Both the position numbers and the translations under genes were made by a program. Of a DNA stretch of 64,000 nt, positions 48,501 to 58,400 are shown piece after piece. A model generated the notes under the pieces. That model did not search any database. It was not told the origin of the DNA and was given only the letters and a program-made list of their open reading frames with translations. The stretch spans positions 1 through 64,000 of the forward strand of contig NZ_WEHZ01000004.1 of assembly GCF_012641745.1 (NCBI RefSeq). Reading direction: 5' to 3'. Position 1 is the stretch's first letter. Every line of letters begins with the position of its first letter. Source of the DNA: Pseudoalteromonas peptidolytica (GTDB taxonomy: Bacteria; Pseudomonadota; Gammaproteobacteria; Enterobacterales; Alteromonadaceae).

Positions 48501-51500
48501 CAGGCGAATGCGCGCGGTGAGGCAGACTATCTTTGTTATTTGGGGCGGTTAGATGAGCAAGTCAAACTGCGCGGCTACCGTATTTCTCTTGTGGCAATCG
48601 CTCATCAAATCGACGCGTTGACACAAGTAAAAAGCTGCGCTGTGAGTGTTGATGAAGCGCAAGAAAGCCTAGTGGCTCATGTGGTCTTACATGACGAGGC
48701 TAAGCTCACACTTGTGCAGTTGCGCCAAGCTTTATCGCAGTCGCTGCCCAGTTACATGTTACCCGCTGCACTGGATATCGTTGCTGATATTCCGCTGACT
48801 GCAAACGCAAAAGTAGACAAGCAAGCATTACAGCTTGCCTATCAGGCACAGGCGAAAAGCCATGAGGTCACCGAGGTAATTGATGGATCTAAGCTCACGG
48901 ACATACAGCGTTATTTACTTGAGTTATATCGCGAGCTTCTGCCGAGCCAAGTACAGAGTATTAACGACAGCTTCTTTGACTTAGGCGGGCATTCGCTGCT
49001 GGCTATTAAAGTGATAAGCCGAGTGCGCAGTGAGCAGCGGCGAGATATCACCTTACCACAACTTTTTGATGCACCGAGTATTGCAGCATTTGCTGAAGCG
49101 ATAACGACAAGTTCGATGATTGCGCACAGCAATACCATTGAGCCGGTATCAAGGGCCCAAGCGTTACCTTTGTCTTTTGCTCAGCAGCGTTTGTGGTTAA
49201 TCGACCAGTTACATGAGCAAAGTGTGCAATACCATATGCCAGCGAGCTATTGGTGTGAAGGTGCCTTAGATATTGACGCTTTAACACAAGCGTTAAGCGC
49301 GATTGTTGCACGTCATGAAGTACTCCGTACGGTCATCGTTCCTGCAAGTGGTGATCACGGTGCTGTGCAGCAAGTTCGTGATCAAGTAGCCTGTCCTGTG
49401 GAATTAGTCGATTTGTCTGGGCTGAATAACGCAGAGCAACAGCAGCGTTGGCAAACATTGCAGCAACAATCGCTCAGCAAGCATTTTGATTTATGCCAAG
49501 ACACTATGCTGCGCGTGATCTGTGTACAGTTTAGTCACAACCAATTTGGACTTTTGTTTAACATGCACCACATTGCCAGCGATGGTTGGTCAATGGCGCT
49601 GCTGGCGAAAGAATTTGTGGCGTTTTATCGGCACTTTAGTGAAACGCCAGCGCATTCGTTGCCAGAGCAATACGCTAAGCCGCTAGCGGTGCAGTATGCA
49701 GACTTTGCCTACTGGCAGCAAAAACAGCAAGATAGCTATCAGGCGGATCTTGCCTATTGGCAAACTCAGTTGCAGCAATGTCCTGTTGTTCATGAATTAC
49801 CGCTGGACTTTGAGCGACCACAAGTTCAGTCCCTTGATGGTGAGTGTATTCGTCATACTCTTACGACGTCGCAAGTTGAGGCGATAAAAGCGCATTGCCA
49901 AGCACAAGGAGTAACCTTGTATATGTGGTTGCAAAGTGCCTTTTCGCTGTTGATGCTTCGTCTTAGTCAAACGCAGGATATTGTTATTGGCTCGCCCATT
50001 GCCGGACGTGAGGTAAAAGAGTTAGAGGGATTACTGGGCTGCTTTGTGAATACTTTAGCTATTCGCACTCGCAAAGTGGGGTCGCCTTCATTTAACGATT
50101 GGCTAAGTGAGCAAAAGCAGGTGATTTTAGCGGCGTTTGCCCATCAGAGTTTACCCTTTGAACAACTTGTTGATGCCATTAATCCTCCGCGCAGCTTAGC
50201 GCATTCACCCGTGTTACAAATACTCTTTGCACTACAAAATAACGAACAAAGTGACTTCGAGCTACCTCATCTTAAAATCGAGCAACAGCTTGATCTCAAG
50301 CCTGCAATGAAGTTCGACTTAGAAGTCAATGCACAAGAATTTGGCAGTGAGATTGCAGTGCAGTGGAATTATGCCAAAGCCTTGTTTAAGCACAGTAGCG
50401 TACAGGCGATGAGTGATGCTTTTGTGACGTTAATTGGCGCGGCGCTGAAAAGCCCTGAGCAAAGCGTAAATACCTTACCATTAGTTGATAGCAAAACACT
50501 CAGCGAGCTAGGGCTTACCGCGCAAGCACAGCCGCAATCTCCTTGGTTTATCAGCGATAAAATACAACATTTTGCTCAGCACCACGCGAACCATAATGCT
50601 GTACGAGATATGACTGGCAAGCGGTTAAGTTTTGGCGAATTGGAGCTACAAAGTAACAAGCTAGCGCGTTATTTGGTTGAGCAAGGCGTAACAGCAAAGT
50701 CGCAGGTCGCAATAAGCTTAGCGCCAAGTTGTGAGCAAGTTGTGGCACTGTTGGCAATCTTAAAAGTTGGGGCTGTGTATGTGCCGCTTGACCCCAATGC
50801 ACCGAGTCAGCGTCAGCACTATATATTGCGTGACAGTAAAGCGACTTGCCTTATCACCACCTCAGCGCTACTTCCAAACAGCACAGATCTCAGCTGCCAT
50901 GTGATGCTAATAGACACCGAGCAGGATTGGCAGAACATGCCTGTAGAGGCGCTTGCGCCATTAAGTGATATTGATGCGCCAGCTTATATAATTTATACCT
51001 CAGGCACCACAGGGCAACCCAAAGGCGTGATGATAAGCCATCGAAACTTGCACCTTTATCTTGAGCACGTGAGCCGTAGTTATGTCAAAAGCGATTTACA
51101 TGAGAGTGTTGTCAGCACACCTTTAGCATTTGATGCGACAGTAACGAGCTTATGGGGCGCGCTGGTTAATGGTCTTGGCGTTGTATTGTTAAGCGATGGC
51201 GGGCAGTTAATCACAGAGCTAAGTGAATGTTTAGCGCGCGAAGAAGCGCTGTTGTTTAAGTTGACACCAGCCCATTTGCAAGGCGTGCTGGCACGATTAC
51301 AACCAAGCAATGCAGCGCACCACATTGTGGTGGGGGGAGAAGCCCTATCTAGCAGCGTGGTGGCTCAAGTTGGAGCACTGGTGCCACAGGCTCATTTTTA
51401 CAACGAATATGGTCCAACAGAAGCAACGGTTGGGTGCTGTGTGTATCGCTGTAGTGGCCAAGATGCGGTTGCGCTTGCACAGCAATCACAGCGCTTTGTG

Positions 51501-52400
51501 CCAATTGGTAACGCCATTCAAGGCACTGATTTGGTGGTATTGGATCAGCATCAACAGCCTGTGCCTATGGGCATGCCCGGTGAGCTATACATCGCAGGCG
51601 ATAATGTGGCTCAGGCGTATTTTGGGTTGCCTGAACTCAGCGCCAGTAGATTCGTGTCATTGTCTTTGATGAATAACTCGCAGCGTTATTATCAGACGGG
51701 GGATCAAGTGCGCTGGCTGCTAGATGAACAGGGCTGCCCTTGCGTGCTGCAGTTTATTGGTCGTCGAGACAATCAAGTTAAGCTGCGTGGTTATCGCATT
51801 GAGCTTGATGAGATCGCAGCTCAGCTTGAGCAACTAGATGTAGTGCAACAGGCACATGTGTTACTTAACGAAAGTAAAGATAATTTACTGGCCTGTGTGG
51901 TGCTAACGACGCCATCGCACAGTGATGCCATCTGTGAGCTTGAACAAGCGCTACAGACTCAGGTTTTAACCTCGTTAGCAGAGGTCCTGCCAAGTTATAT
52001 GTTGCCTTACAAACTGTATGTATTGACTGCTATGCCGCTTACCAATAACGGCAAAGTAGACGCAGGAGCACTTGCACAACTGGTGCAGTCGCAACAGGCG
52101 CAAGCGCTTACAGCACCTTTAGCTCCTATGACTGAACTACAAACGCTACTGGCAGAAATTTTTGCTCAAGTGCTCAATACTCAAGTTCGAGATATTAACA
52201 GTAACTTCTTTGAATTAGGGGGGCACTCTTTATCAGCAAGCCAAGCGGTTGTCTTAATTGAACAGGCGCTTGAGGTGCCCATTACCTTAAAAGTATTGTT
52301 CGAGCGGCCAAGTGTTCGTGCACTTGCAACTTGGTGTGAGATCCATCGTGCAGCCAGAGCAGCAGACGAAAACGGTCAGTCTGAGGAGATGTTTTTGTGA
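42573..52400 (+). CDS. three-module NRPS: TubC_N docking-(C-A-PCP)x3
   Basis: A 3275-residue synthetase. A TubC_N-type docking domain (~1-55) receives the chain from the starter enzyme. Three full elongation modules follow: C ~62-480 (HHIISDG near 195), A ~505-1010, PCP Ser1058; C ~1110-1540, A ~1570-2090, PCP Ser2141; C ~2190-2620, A ~2650-3165, PCP Ser3219. Specificity residues read by eye are DLTKVGHVGK (Asp), DATKVGEVGK (Asn-like) and DATKVGEVGK again (Asn-like). There are no epimerase or methyltransferase domains. Its start codon overlaps the previous stop (TAATG) and its stop overlaps the next start (TGATG). Confidence 0.95.
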   Translation: MMDNFAIKQWLDKLDRQQIYVYLQQDKLKLRTPLGQVPEGILDKIKTHKTALITYLQGQQKQSTALSAAQQRMWFIDKYEGGTAAYNMAGLVKLSQPFLVTDIEQALNRLVAKHDILRARFTTVEGKVVQQIEPAEAMKIAVMSVNEDALPNQLPESIKQAVRYQFDLASESLLQVTALVRNSHTACRWLLINMHHIISDGWSVTVFINALLRELTEEPLDSPVLQYGDYVHWEQQLRQSPDYQQQLAYWTEQLEAFTPFELPTSYPRKKEKQYQGGTVRCSFNAEQIQRLDKACHSDGVTHFTALLGVFYILLYRYSEQADITLGVPVANRQQSEFETMLGCFINTLPLRMQINGEHSISEAIKALQGQVLQGLSNQNAAVEDIIEALELPKSAAHSALFQVLFNYNGVASNKVSVNNQLEAELIALDNGTAKFDLTLSVDDTDDAFVCDFVYATGLYKHVLIQQFADDYLALVQCYCAKETLPIDDLVLKSTSVSAKAADINHNISQPALVPQAIRDIAQIQGEAIAVVVPNTNGEASRTLTYQQLQDQSLQIANNLDAPASIIALITTGDMSDIVTMLGVMQSGRAYLPIDGNMPTARALQMLGQAECNTVVVSVETPLCQALHEADIQVIKYSELNQNKGAPQQTYSPSFDDSAYVLFTSGSTGVPKGVEISHGALSHYCSSIAARLSYNQDTRAGVVTGLATDLCLTAVYPVLTHGGTVVLTLASQAPEPAQIAAKLVAEQVNLIKLTPSFATVLLPQFTEQKPAISQWVLGGEALGEQLVDSIRALTPAARIFNHYGPTEACVGVICHEVTDSKLTGHSYPIGTPLTHVATCVLNKQGKLTPAGMPGELYIGGPSLAKGYINAPLETAAQFTSSLQHSVQCARFYRSGDSVRLNASGELEFLGRIDKQAKIRGYRVDLNEIEAALVALDEVSQAAVVVRKLGKQDALVAFVVSIDGSQCAATNLREAIRQGLKRRLPEPMIPSWIELCQHLPTLSNGKIDRQQLQSLALTSQSQSSEVTSALQRQLIALYQTLTGAPEVGLHDSFFSIGGHSLLAMQLLNELRAQLSVEVSLKQVFANPSVFELSEMLANSQSQASLPSLQPAPSQPNYPLSFAQRRLWFVDQLQGHSNQYNLQGIFQLKGKLNAEALEQAFMTVIKQHPVWAFNYHQNAQGEPYQSVNLDARFALVKHDWTDKSAEQQAHALEQAIAEDYATSFDLSRDLMLRASLYQQEAMQATLVITLHHIAADGWSIACLSEALEQAYKAALSGDTPTLQEVHYVDYVMWQQQLEQSSLWQQELDYWRMQLQGLPKVHELPLDYRREATTSARGALVIEPIPAALVSALRAYQTRSGQTLFVLLQTLFSLWLSRFSQQRDVVVGTPVSGRHLKAFESMIGNFINTLVLRSKWSEDTTFTQALQQTQGLLNDALQHQHIPFDVLVDELDIERSSTQHPLHQIVFRVNNQVNENLTLEQLEVTPCQSKVRGAKLDLEVAVIDEGDVLTVEWLYDSNLWQEASVVSFHQQFCYVLSQCLAEPNVPLSALSLWPAEQQLALLKQQQSVAVEVTEQQPWVAQFSQAALQAPLQTAVRMGEFSCSYLTLEKCANQLANSLLEMAFAEQSRIAILLPSSSYMVAAVLAILKARHIYVPIHHDTPTDTLAYIMNDADIVLTLALSEDAERLIEAGSDFLLLDDLFEAEGNFAFYDTSLLVDEDAAAFKEAELAYVIYTSGSTGQPKGVPISHSNLNNYLRFASQRYLPQSGDITKAVLSTPLAFDATVTALVPILMRGGELELLPSGAELLPALHEQIFAATEAKLFKLTPAHLRAVLALSDAQTYSNIAHRFVVGGEGLSAALVDKLMDKLPNAQWINEYGPTEATVGCSIYAVSRESRHLLAGHEEVPIGHAIDNMTLAVVDEFGQLALPNMPGELWLAGDGVCEGYINLASVTQTRFVEQAVSTSGTSSMRWYRSGDKAKWQANARGEADYLCYLGRLDEQVKLRGYRISLVAIAHQIDALTQVKSCAVSVDEAQESLVAHVVLHDEAKLTLVQLRQALSQSLPSYMLPAALDIVADIPLTANAKVDKQALQLAYQAQAKSHEVTEVIDGSKLTDIQRYLLELYRELLPSQVQSINDSFFDLGGHSLLAIKVISRVRSEQRRDITLPQLFDAPSIAAFAEAITTSSMIAHSNTIEPVSRAQALPLSFAQQRLWLIDQLHEQSVQYHMPASYWCEGALDIDALTQALSAIVARHEVLRTVIVPASGDHGAVQQVRDQVACPVELVDLSGLNNAEQQQRWQTLQQQSLSKHFDLCQDTMLRVICVQFSHNQFGLLFNMHHIASDGWSMALLAKEFVAFYRHFSETPAHSLPEQYAKPLAVQYADFAYWQQKQQDSYQADLAYWQTQLQQCPVVHELPLDFERPQVQSLDGECIRHTLTTSQVEAIKAHCQAQGVTLYMWLQSAFSLLMLRLSQTQDIVIGSPIAGREVKELEGLLGCFVNTLAIRTRKVGSPSFNDWLSEQKQVILAAFAHQSLPFEQLVDAINPPRSLAHSPVLQILFALQNNEQSDFELPHLKIEQQLDLKPAMKFDLEVNAQEFGSEIAVQWNYAKALFKHSSVQAMSDAFVTLIGAALKSPEQSVNTLPLVDSKTLSELGLTAQAQPQSPWFISDKIQHFAQHHANHNAVRDMTGKRLSFGELELQSNKLARYLVEQGVTAKSQVAISLAPSCEQVVALLAILKVGAVYVPLDPNAPSQRQHYILRDSKATCLITTSALLPNSTDLSCHVMLIDTEQDWQNMPVEALAPLSDIDAPAYIIYTSGTTGQPKGVMISHRNLHLYLEHVSRSYVKSDLHESVVSTPLAFDATVTSLWGALVNGLGVVLLSDGGQLITELSECLAREEALLFKLTPAHLQGVLARLQPSNAAHHIVVGGEALSSSVVAQVGALVPQAHFYNEYGPTEATVGCCVYRCSGQDAVALAQQSQRFVPIGNAIQGTDLVVLDQHQQPVPMGMPGELYIAGDNVAQAYFGLPELSASRFVSLSLMNNSQRYYQTGDQVRWLLDEQGCPCVLQFIGRRDNQVKLRGYRIELDEIAAQLEQLDVVQQAHVLLNESKDNLLACVVLTTPSHSDAICELEQALQTQVLTSLAEVLPSYMLPYKLYVLTAMPLTNNGKVDAGALAQLVQSQQAQALTAPLAPMTELQTLLAEIFAQVLNTQVRDINSNFFELGGHSLSASQAVVLIEQALEVPITLKVLFERPSVRALATWCEIHRAARAADENGQSEEMFL

Positions 52401-55400
52401 TGAATGAACAACAAAGACAGATAGAGGCATTGATCGCAGAAGCATTGGCAGCTGGCGTGACCTTGTATGAAAAAAACGGTGGCTTGGCATTTAAGCAAAC
52501 CGCTGGGTTTCCTCCCCAGTTAAAACAGCAAGTAGTTGAATATAAATCAGAGATCATTGCCTACTTTCAGCAGCAAAGCCGTGATATGGCGAAATCTTCA
52601 CCGCACATTATCGCGCAGCCAAATGCGAGGAAGGACTTACCGCTGAGCTTTGCACAAGAGGGGCTTTGGTTTATAGAGCAGTTGCAAGGCAGCAAGCAGT
52701 ATTATATGCCTGCCGAGTTTTTGTTACGCGGCGAGCTTAATATTCCCGCAATGCGCAGCGCTGTGCAAGATGTGGTGCTACGCCACGACATACTGCGCGC
52801 TAGGTTTGTAAAAAATGAACAAGATGGCCAACCCCAGCTGCAAATAACGGATGATATTAGTGCGCCGTTCGAGTGGCTTGATGCCAGTGTAGCTGCTGAG
52901 GAAACAAGGCAAGCCTACATCGCTTCGCGCATCGCAGCACGTCAAAACAAGCCTTTTGACTTGGCTCATGATTGTTTGCTTCGCGTGCTGGTGGTGAGTG
53001 ATGGCGATGAACATCACCTTGCATTTAATATGCACCATATCGTCTCTGATGGGGCGTCAATGGCGTTACTTGCACAAGAAATCGAAGCTGGCTATTGCAA
53101 ACACCTAGGCGCACCGTATACACCGCTTCCACCCATTCAGGTGCAATATAGCGATTTTAGTCAGTGGCAGCGAGCACAGCTAACACCAGAGCGTATCGAA
53201 GCACCACTGGCGCAACTAAAACAGCAATTTAGCGAATTAGCGCCGTTGCAATCATTGCCTTGTGATTTTGTTCGTCCTGCGGTTCAGTCATTAACAGGGA
53301 GAGTATATCGTCAAGCGCTTGATATGTCGTTATTTGCGGCGATTTCGACACAGGCGAAGTCGCTCCAACTGACCCCCTTTATGTGGCTGCTCAATACCTT
53401 TATGTTGTTTATCGCAAGGCTTACGCAATCGCAGCAGGTAGTTGTAGGCACGCCAGAGCTTGGTCGCCATCACCCCGAATTAACACCGTTAATTGGCTTG
53501 TTCGTTAATACCTTGGTGATGCAAGCAAAGCTTGAAAGTGATATGCCATTTAGCCAATGGTTGCAGCAACAAAAAGACCTCAACTTAGCGGCATTTGAAT
53601 ACCGCGATATTCCTTTTGATAAAGTGGTTGAAGCCGTTGGCGCTCCACGAGATTTAAGCCACCACCCGCTAGTACAAATATTATTTACACTGGAAACCCA
53701 TGATGAGCGTGCTTTTACGCTTCCGGGATTATCAGTTCAAGAAGTGCAAAAAAAGCAGGCGGACAGCACTCCAGTAAAGTGCGACTTAGAACTCAATGCG
53801 GTGATTGATGAGCAGGCACTTTATTTACATTGGAAGTTTGATAGCCATCTTTACACAGAAGAGACCATCAAACATTGGGCGGATTGCTTTCATACGCTAC
53901 TTCAAGCGTGTGTTACAGCGCCTCATACCGCCGTTGGTGAACTTGCGTTACTGAACCAAAAACAGCAGCAAGCTTTAATAACGGGCGCGCAATGCCATGG
54001 GGCAATTTGGCCTAAGCAAGACACCATCACCAGTTTATTCATGCGCTACGCCGAGCGCTTTGCCACACGCACCGCCGTGCAAGATGGCACGACTGTGCTG
54101 AGTTATCGTGGGCTTAATACCCGAGTCGATGCGCTGGCGGTAATGCTGTTACAACAAGGCGTCACGCCACGAACCATGTTGGTGGTGAGTGTATCACGCA
54201 GCGTTGAGATGATAGTGACCCTGCTGTCGGTGCTTAGAGTGGGTGCCGCCTACGTGCCAGTAGATCCCGACTACCCGCAAGAACGCATTGAATATATTCT
54301 GGGAGATGTGCAAAGCCCCTGGCTGCTTTGTGATAACGCCACGCAGGCACAGTTTAGTCAGCTTTCATACCAGCTAATTAATGTGTCACAGGCAGAACAT
54401 CAAGTCAGCCGCGAAGCCCTCAAGCAGCTTGATGCTATTCAGATTGAGCCGCAAGACTTGGCTTATATGATCTATACCTCTGGCACTACAGGGCGACCAA
54501 AAGGCGTACAAATTGAGCACCGTCATGCGGTGCGGTTACTCCATGTTGAGCCCAACTTATTCGATTTTAATGAGCAAGATGTTTGGACCTTGTTTCATTC
54601 TTTCTGCTTTGATTTCTCTGTGTGGGAAATGTATGGCGCGTTACTCTTTGGTGGTCGTCTTGTGGTTGTGGATAAAGCCACTGCGCAAGATACCCAAGCT
54701 TTTGCTCAGCTGTTGGTTGATGCCGAGGTTACGGTCTTAAATCAAACACCAAGTGCGTTTTACGCGCTACAAGCCACGCTACTCAATGACAGTCATTTGG
54801 CGAGTCAATGTGCAGTGCGGTACGTAATTTTTGGTGGTGAAGCGCTACAGCCTAGTAAGCTACAACCTTGGGCACAGCAGTTACCAAGTTGCCAGTTAAT
54901 CAATATGTATGGCATCACTGAAACCACGGTACATGTTACGTTTAAGGCGCTGGAGCCTGCGGATCTGATGCTTGGCACCAGTAATATAGGTCGTGCTATT
55001 CCGACCACCAGCTGCTATGTACTTGATGACAAGCAAAGGCTCTTGCCGCAAGGTGCCGTGGGCGAGTTGTACGTAGGTGGCGAGGGGGTTTGTCGGGGGT
55101 ATTGGCAACGTGACGAGTTAAACGCGACACGCTTTATTCAAAACCCATTTAGTGCAGCACCCGAACAGCGGCTATATCGCTCGGGCGATCTCGTGCGCTT
55201 AATGGCTAGTGGTGAGCTGAGCTACGTTGGCCGAATTGACGACCAAGTAAAAGTTCGGGGTTATCGTATTGAATTAGGCGAAATTGAAAACCAGTTGCGC
55301 CACCATCCCGAAGTGGCTGAGGTCACTGTGCTGTTAAATCGGCAAGACCCAGAAAATGTCTGGATCTGCGCCTTTGTGGTGTTACACAAACAGGTCGAGT

Positions 55401-58400
55401 TCGATGACATCACGTTAGTCATGCAGCAATTTTTAAAACAAAATTTACCTGACCATATGTTGCCTGCCAAAGTGCAAGCGGTGGCAGCTATGTCACTGAC
55501 CAGTAATGGAAAAGTCGATAAAAAAGCACTATTGCAGCAACTTGATACGAGCTTTAACGAAAACACTTATGAAGCACCGATTGGCGAGCTTGAAACCCAA
55601 CTTGCAAGCTATTTTTCTGAGATCTTGCAGTGCGAATCAGTTGGTCGCTATGACGACTTTTTTAGACTCGGCGGGCACTCACTACTTGCTGCAAAACTGG
55701 CAAATCATATTCGCAAAACGCTACAAATTGAGTTACCGCTGCAAACGATTTTTACGCACCCTACGGTGCAAGGTTTAGCGACAGCACTTGAAAAGCAAGG
55801 CACGCAGCTAAGTACAATTGCTGTGGTGGATAAAGCTAATGGCGTGGTGTTGTCTTTTGCTCAGCAGCGTTTGTGGACATTAGATCAAATGCAGCAGGGC
55901 AGCCAGCAATATCAAATTCAAGCGTTATTGGCGTTTTCAGGGGAGCTTGATCTGAGCGCATTCGAGCAAAGTTGGCAAAAGATGCTGTCACGGCATCAGG
56001 TGTTGCACTCGACTATTACCAACACTAATGATGGGCCTAAACAGTATCTTGTCACTTTGCCTGAGCATTTTGTTACGCTTATTGACGTCTCCACGCAATC
56101 ACCGTTGTGGCAAAACTTGCTTTGGCAGCGCGCGGTACGAGACGACCAAACGCAGGGTTTTGACTTTAGTAAAGATCTAATGATCCGTGTAACACTAGTT
56201 CGCTTTTCATCAGGCTACCATCGCCTTATTGTCAACATGCACCACATTGCTAGTGATGCTCGCTCCATTGAAGTATTAATGCGAGAGCTTACGCAATTTT
56301 ATGCCCATTACGCCCAAGGCTGTGAACTTGCCCGTGACTTGATTACGCCACCTGAGGTGCAATACGCGGATTATGCTCATTGGCATCGAGCACAGTGCCA
56401 AGGCGCGCAGCAAAGTGCAGACATGAAATTTTGGTCAGCGCACCTTGATGGTGCGCCACCACTGCATCAATTACCGCTCGATACGCCGCGTGGGCAGGCC
56501 ATGAACAATAGCGCGCAAGCATTTGAGCAGCAGCTAAGCGCAGAGACATGGCAACAGCTACAACAGCATTGCCAGCGCTTGGCAATAACCCCATTTATTT
56601 GGCTGCATAGCGCGTATGCGGTGATGCTCGCCAAGTTTAGCAAAGTGGATGATATTGTGATTGGTGCGCCATTTTCAGGGCGGCATCACCCACACGTGGA
56701 GCAGTTGATAGGCTTTTTTGTTAATGCCTTACCGATTCGCGTGAAGCTCGATTGGCAGCAGAGTTTCAGCCAACTACTCGATATACAAAAAGAGCAGATT
56801 GAACAAGTACATCAACATCAATCTTTGCCCTTTGAGCAGCTCATTGATCATCTTGGTGTTAGCCGAGAGCTGAGTCACCAGAGTGTTTTCCAGTTGAGTT
56901 TTGCATTTAATCCCGAGCCACAGCACACACCAGAGTTTGTGGGGCTCAGCACGGAAGTTTTAACGTCAGAAAACGCGCGTGCCAAGTTTGATCTAGAGCT
57001 CAGTGCCACATTAAGTGGGCAAGGGTTGCGATTGCACTGGCTATACAACAGTGGACTATTTGAAAAAGAAATGGTGGCTAGCATTGCAGAGTGTTTTAAC
57101 CTTGTAATTGCGCAGTTACTCGCGCAACCTGATTGCGCTCTTGCGGATATAAAACTTTGCAAGGAGCAGCCGCTAGCGGATTATGCGATTTCAGGCAAGT
57201 CAGCGCCGGAACACATAGAGCAGTCAGTGCTTGAGCAAATTGAGCGAAATATGGCAGAGCCTGCACAAGCTGAGCGGCTCGCAGTAATTGACACAAACTC
57301 AAAGCAAACCTTGAGTTATGGTGAGCTTAATGAAAGAACCAAGGCATTGGCGGCGCTGTTATTAAGCGAAGGGCTGCAATCAGAGCAGCCTGTGCTTGTT
57401 GCGATGACGGGTAGCGCAGATCTCATTGTGGCGATGTTGGCTGTGTTAAAAGCGGGTGGATGTTATGTACCTGTGGACCCTCATTACCCTCAAGCGCGAG
57501 TGAATTACATTGCCAAAGACAGCGGTGCCGCGCTGGTTTTAACAAAGTGTGAGTTTGCCGCTCGCTTTGAGTCAGCAGAGTTAGATGATAACCACATTGA
57601 CGCTGACTACCGCTCCCCACATGTCATTTGTGTTGATGACGCCGACGTGCGAGCGCGTCTTGCTGCAATATCAATACCTCAGCAGTTTCCAGAAGTTAAC
57701 GTGGAGCAGTTGGCTTATGTGATTTATACCTCTGGCACGACAGGTAACCCCAAAGGCGTAATGATAGCTCACCAAGGATTGGCGAATTTATGTGCTTGGC
57801 ACCAGCGAGCCTTTGCGGTGGATACTCATAGTGTTGCAAGTCAAACCGCCAACCCCGCCTTTGACGCGGCAACGTGGGAGGTTTGGCCTTATTTATGTGC
57901 CGGAGCGAGTCTAGTGTGTGTAACAAAAGCGGTGCTACAGTCACCGGCCGAATTAACAATCTGCTTCAATACATATCAAGTCACGCATAGTTTTATTGCA
58001 ACGCCAATCGCTCAAGCGCTGCTCACCGAGCCTTTGTTTAACCCGCAAAGCTTGCGCTATTTATTGGTGGGTGGCGATAAACTTGGTGCGCTGCAAGCAA
58101 AAGAGTACGGATTTACCCTAGTCAATAACTATGGGCCCACCGAAGCCTCGGTGGTCGCGACTTCAGGCTTGGTTGAGTTTGACGAACAGGTGCCAGATAT
58201 CGGCTTACCCGTCGACAATAGCCAGCTATTTATTTTAGATCCACAATTGCGCGCTGTGCCTCAGGGGATGATTGGTGAGTTATATATAACCGGAGCGGGA
58301 CTTGCTAGAGGGTATTTACATCAACCACAGCTTAGCGCAGAGCGTTTTATTGAGCTAAAAATCTCTCCATCGCAAACGGTGCGAGCCTATAAAACGGGAG

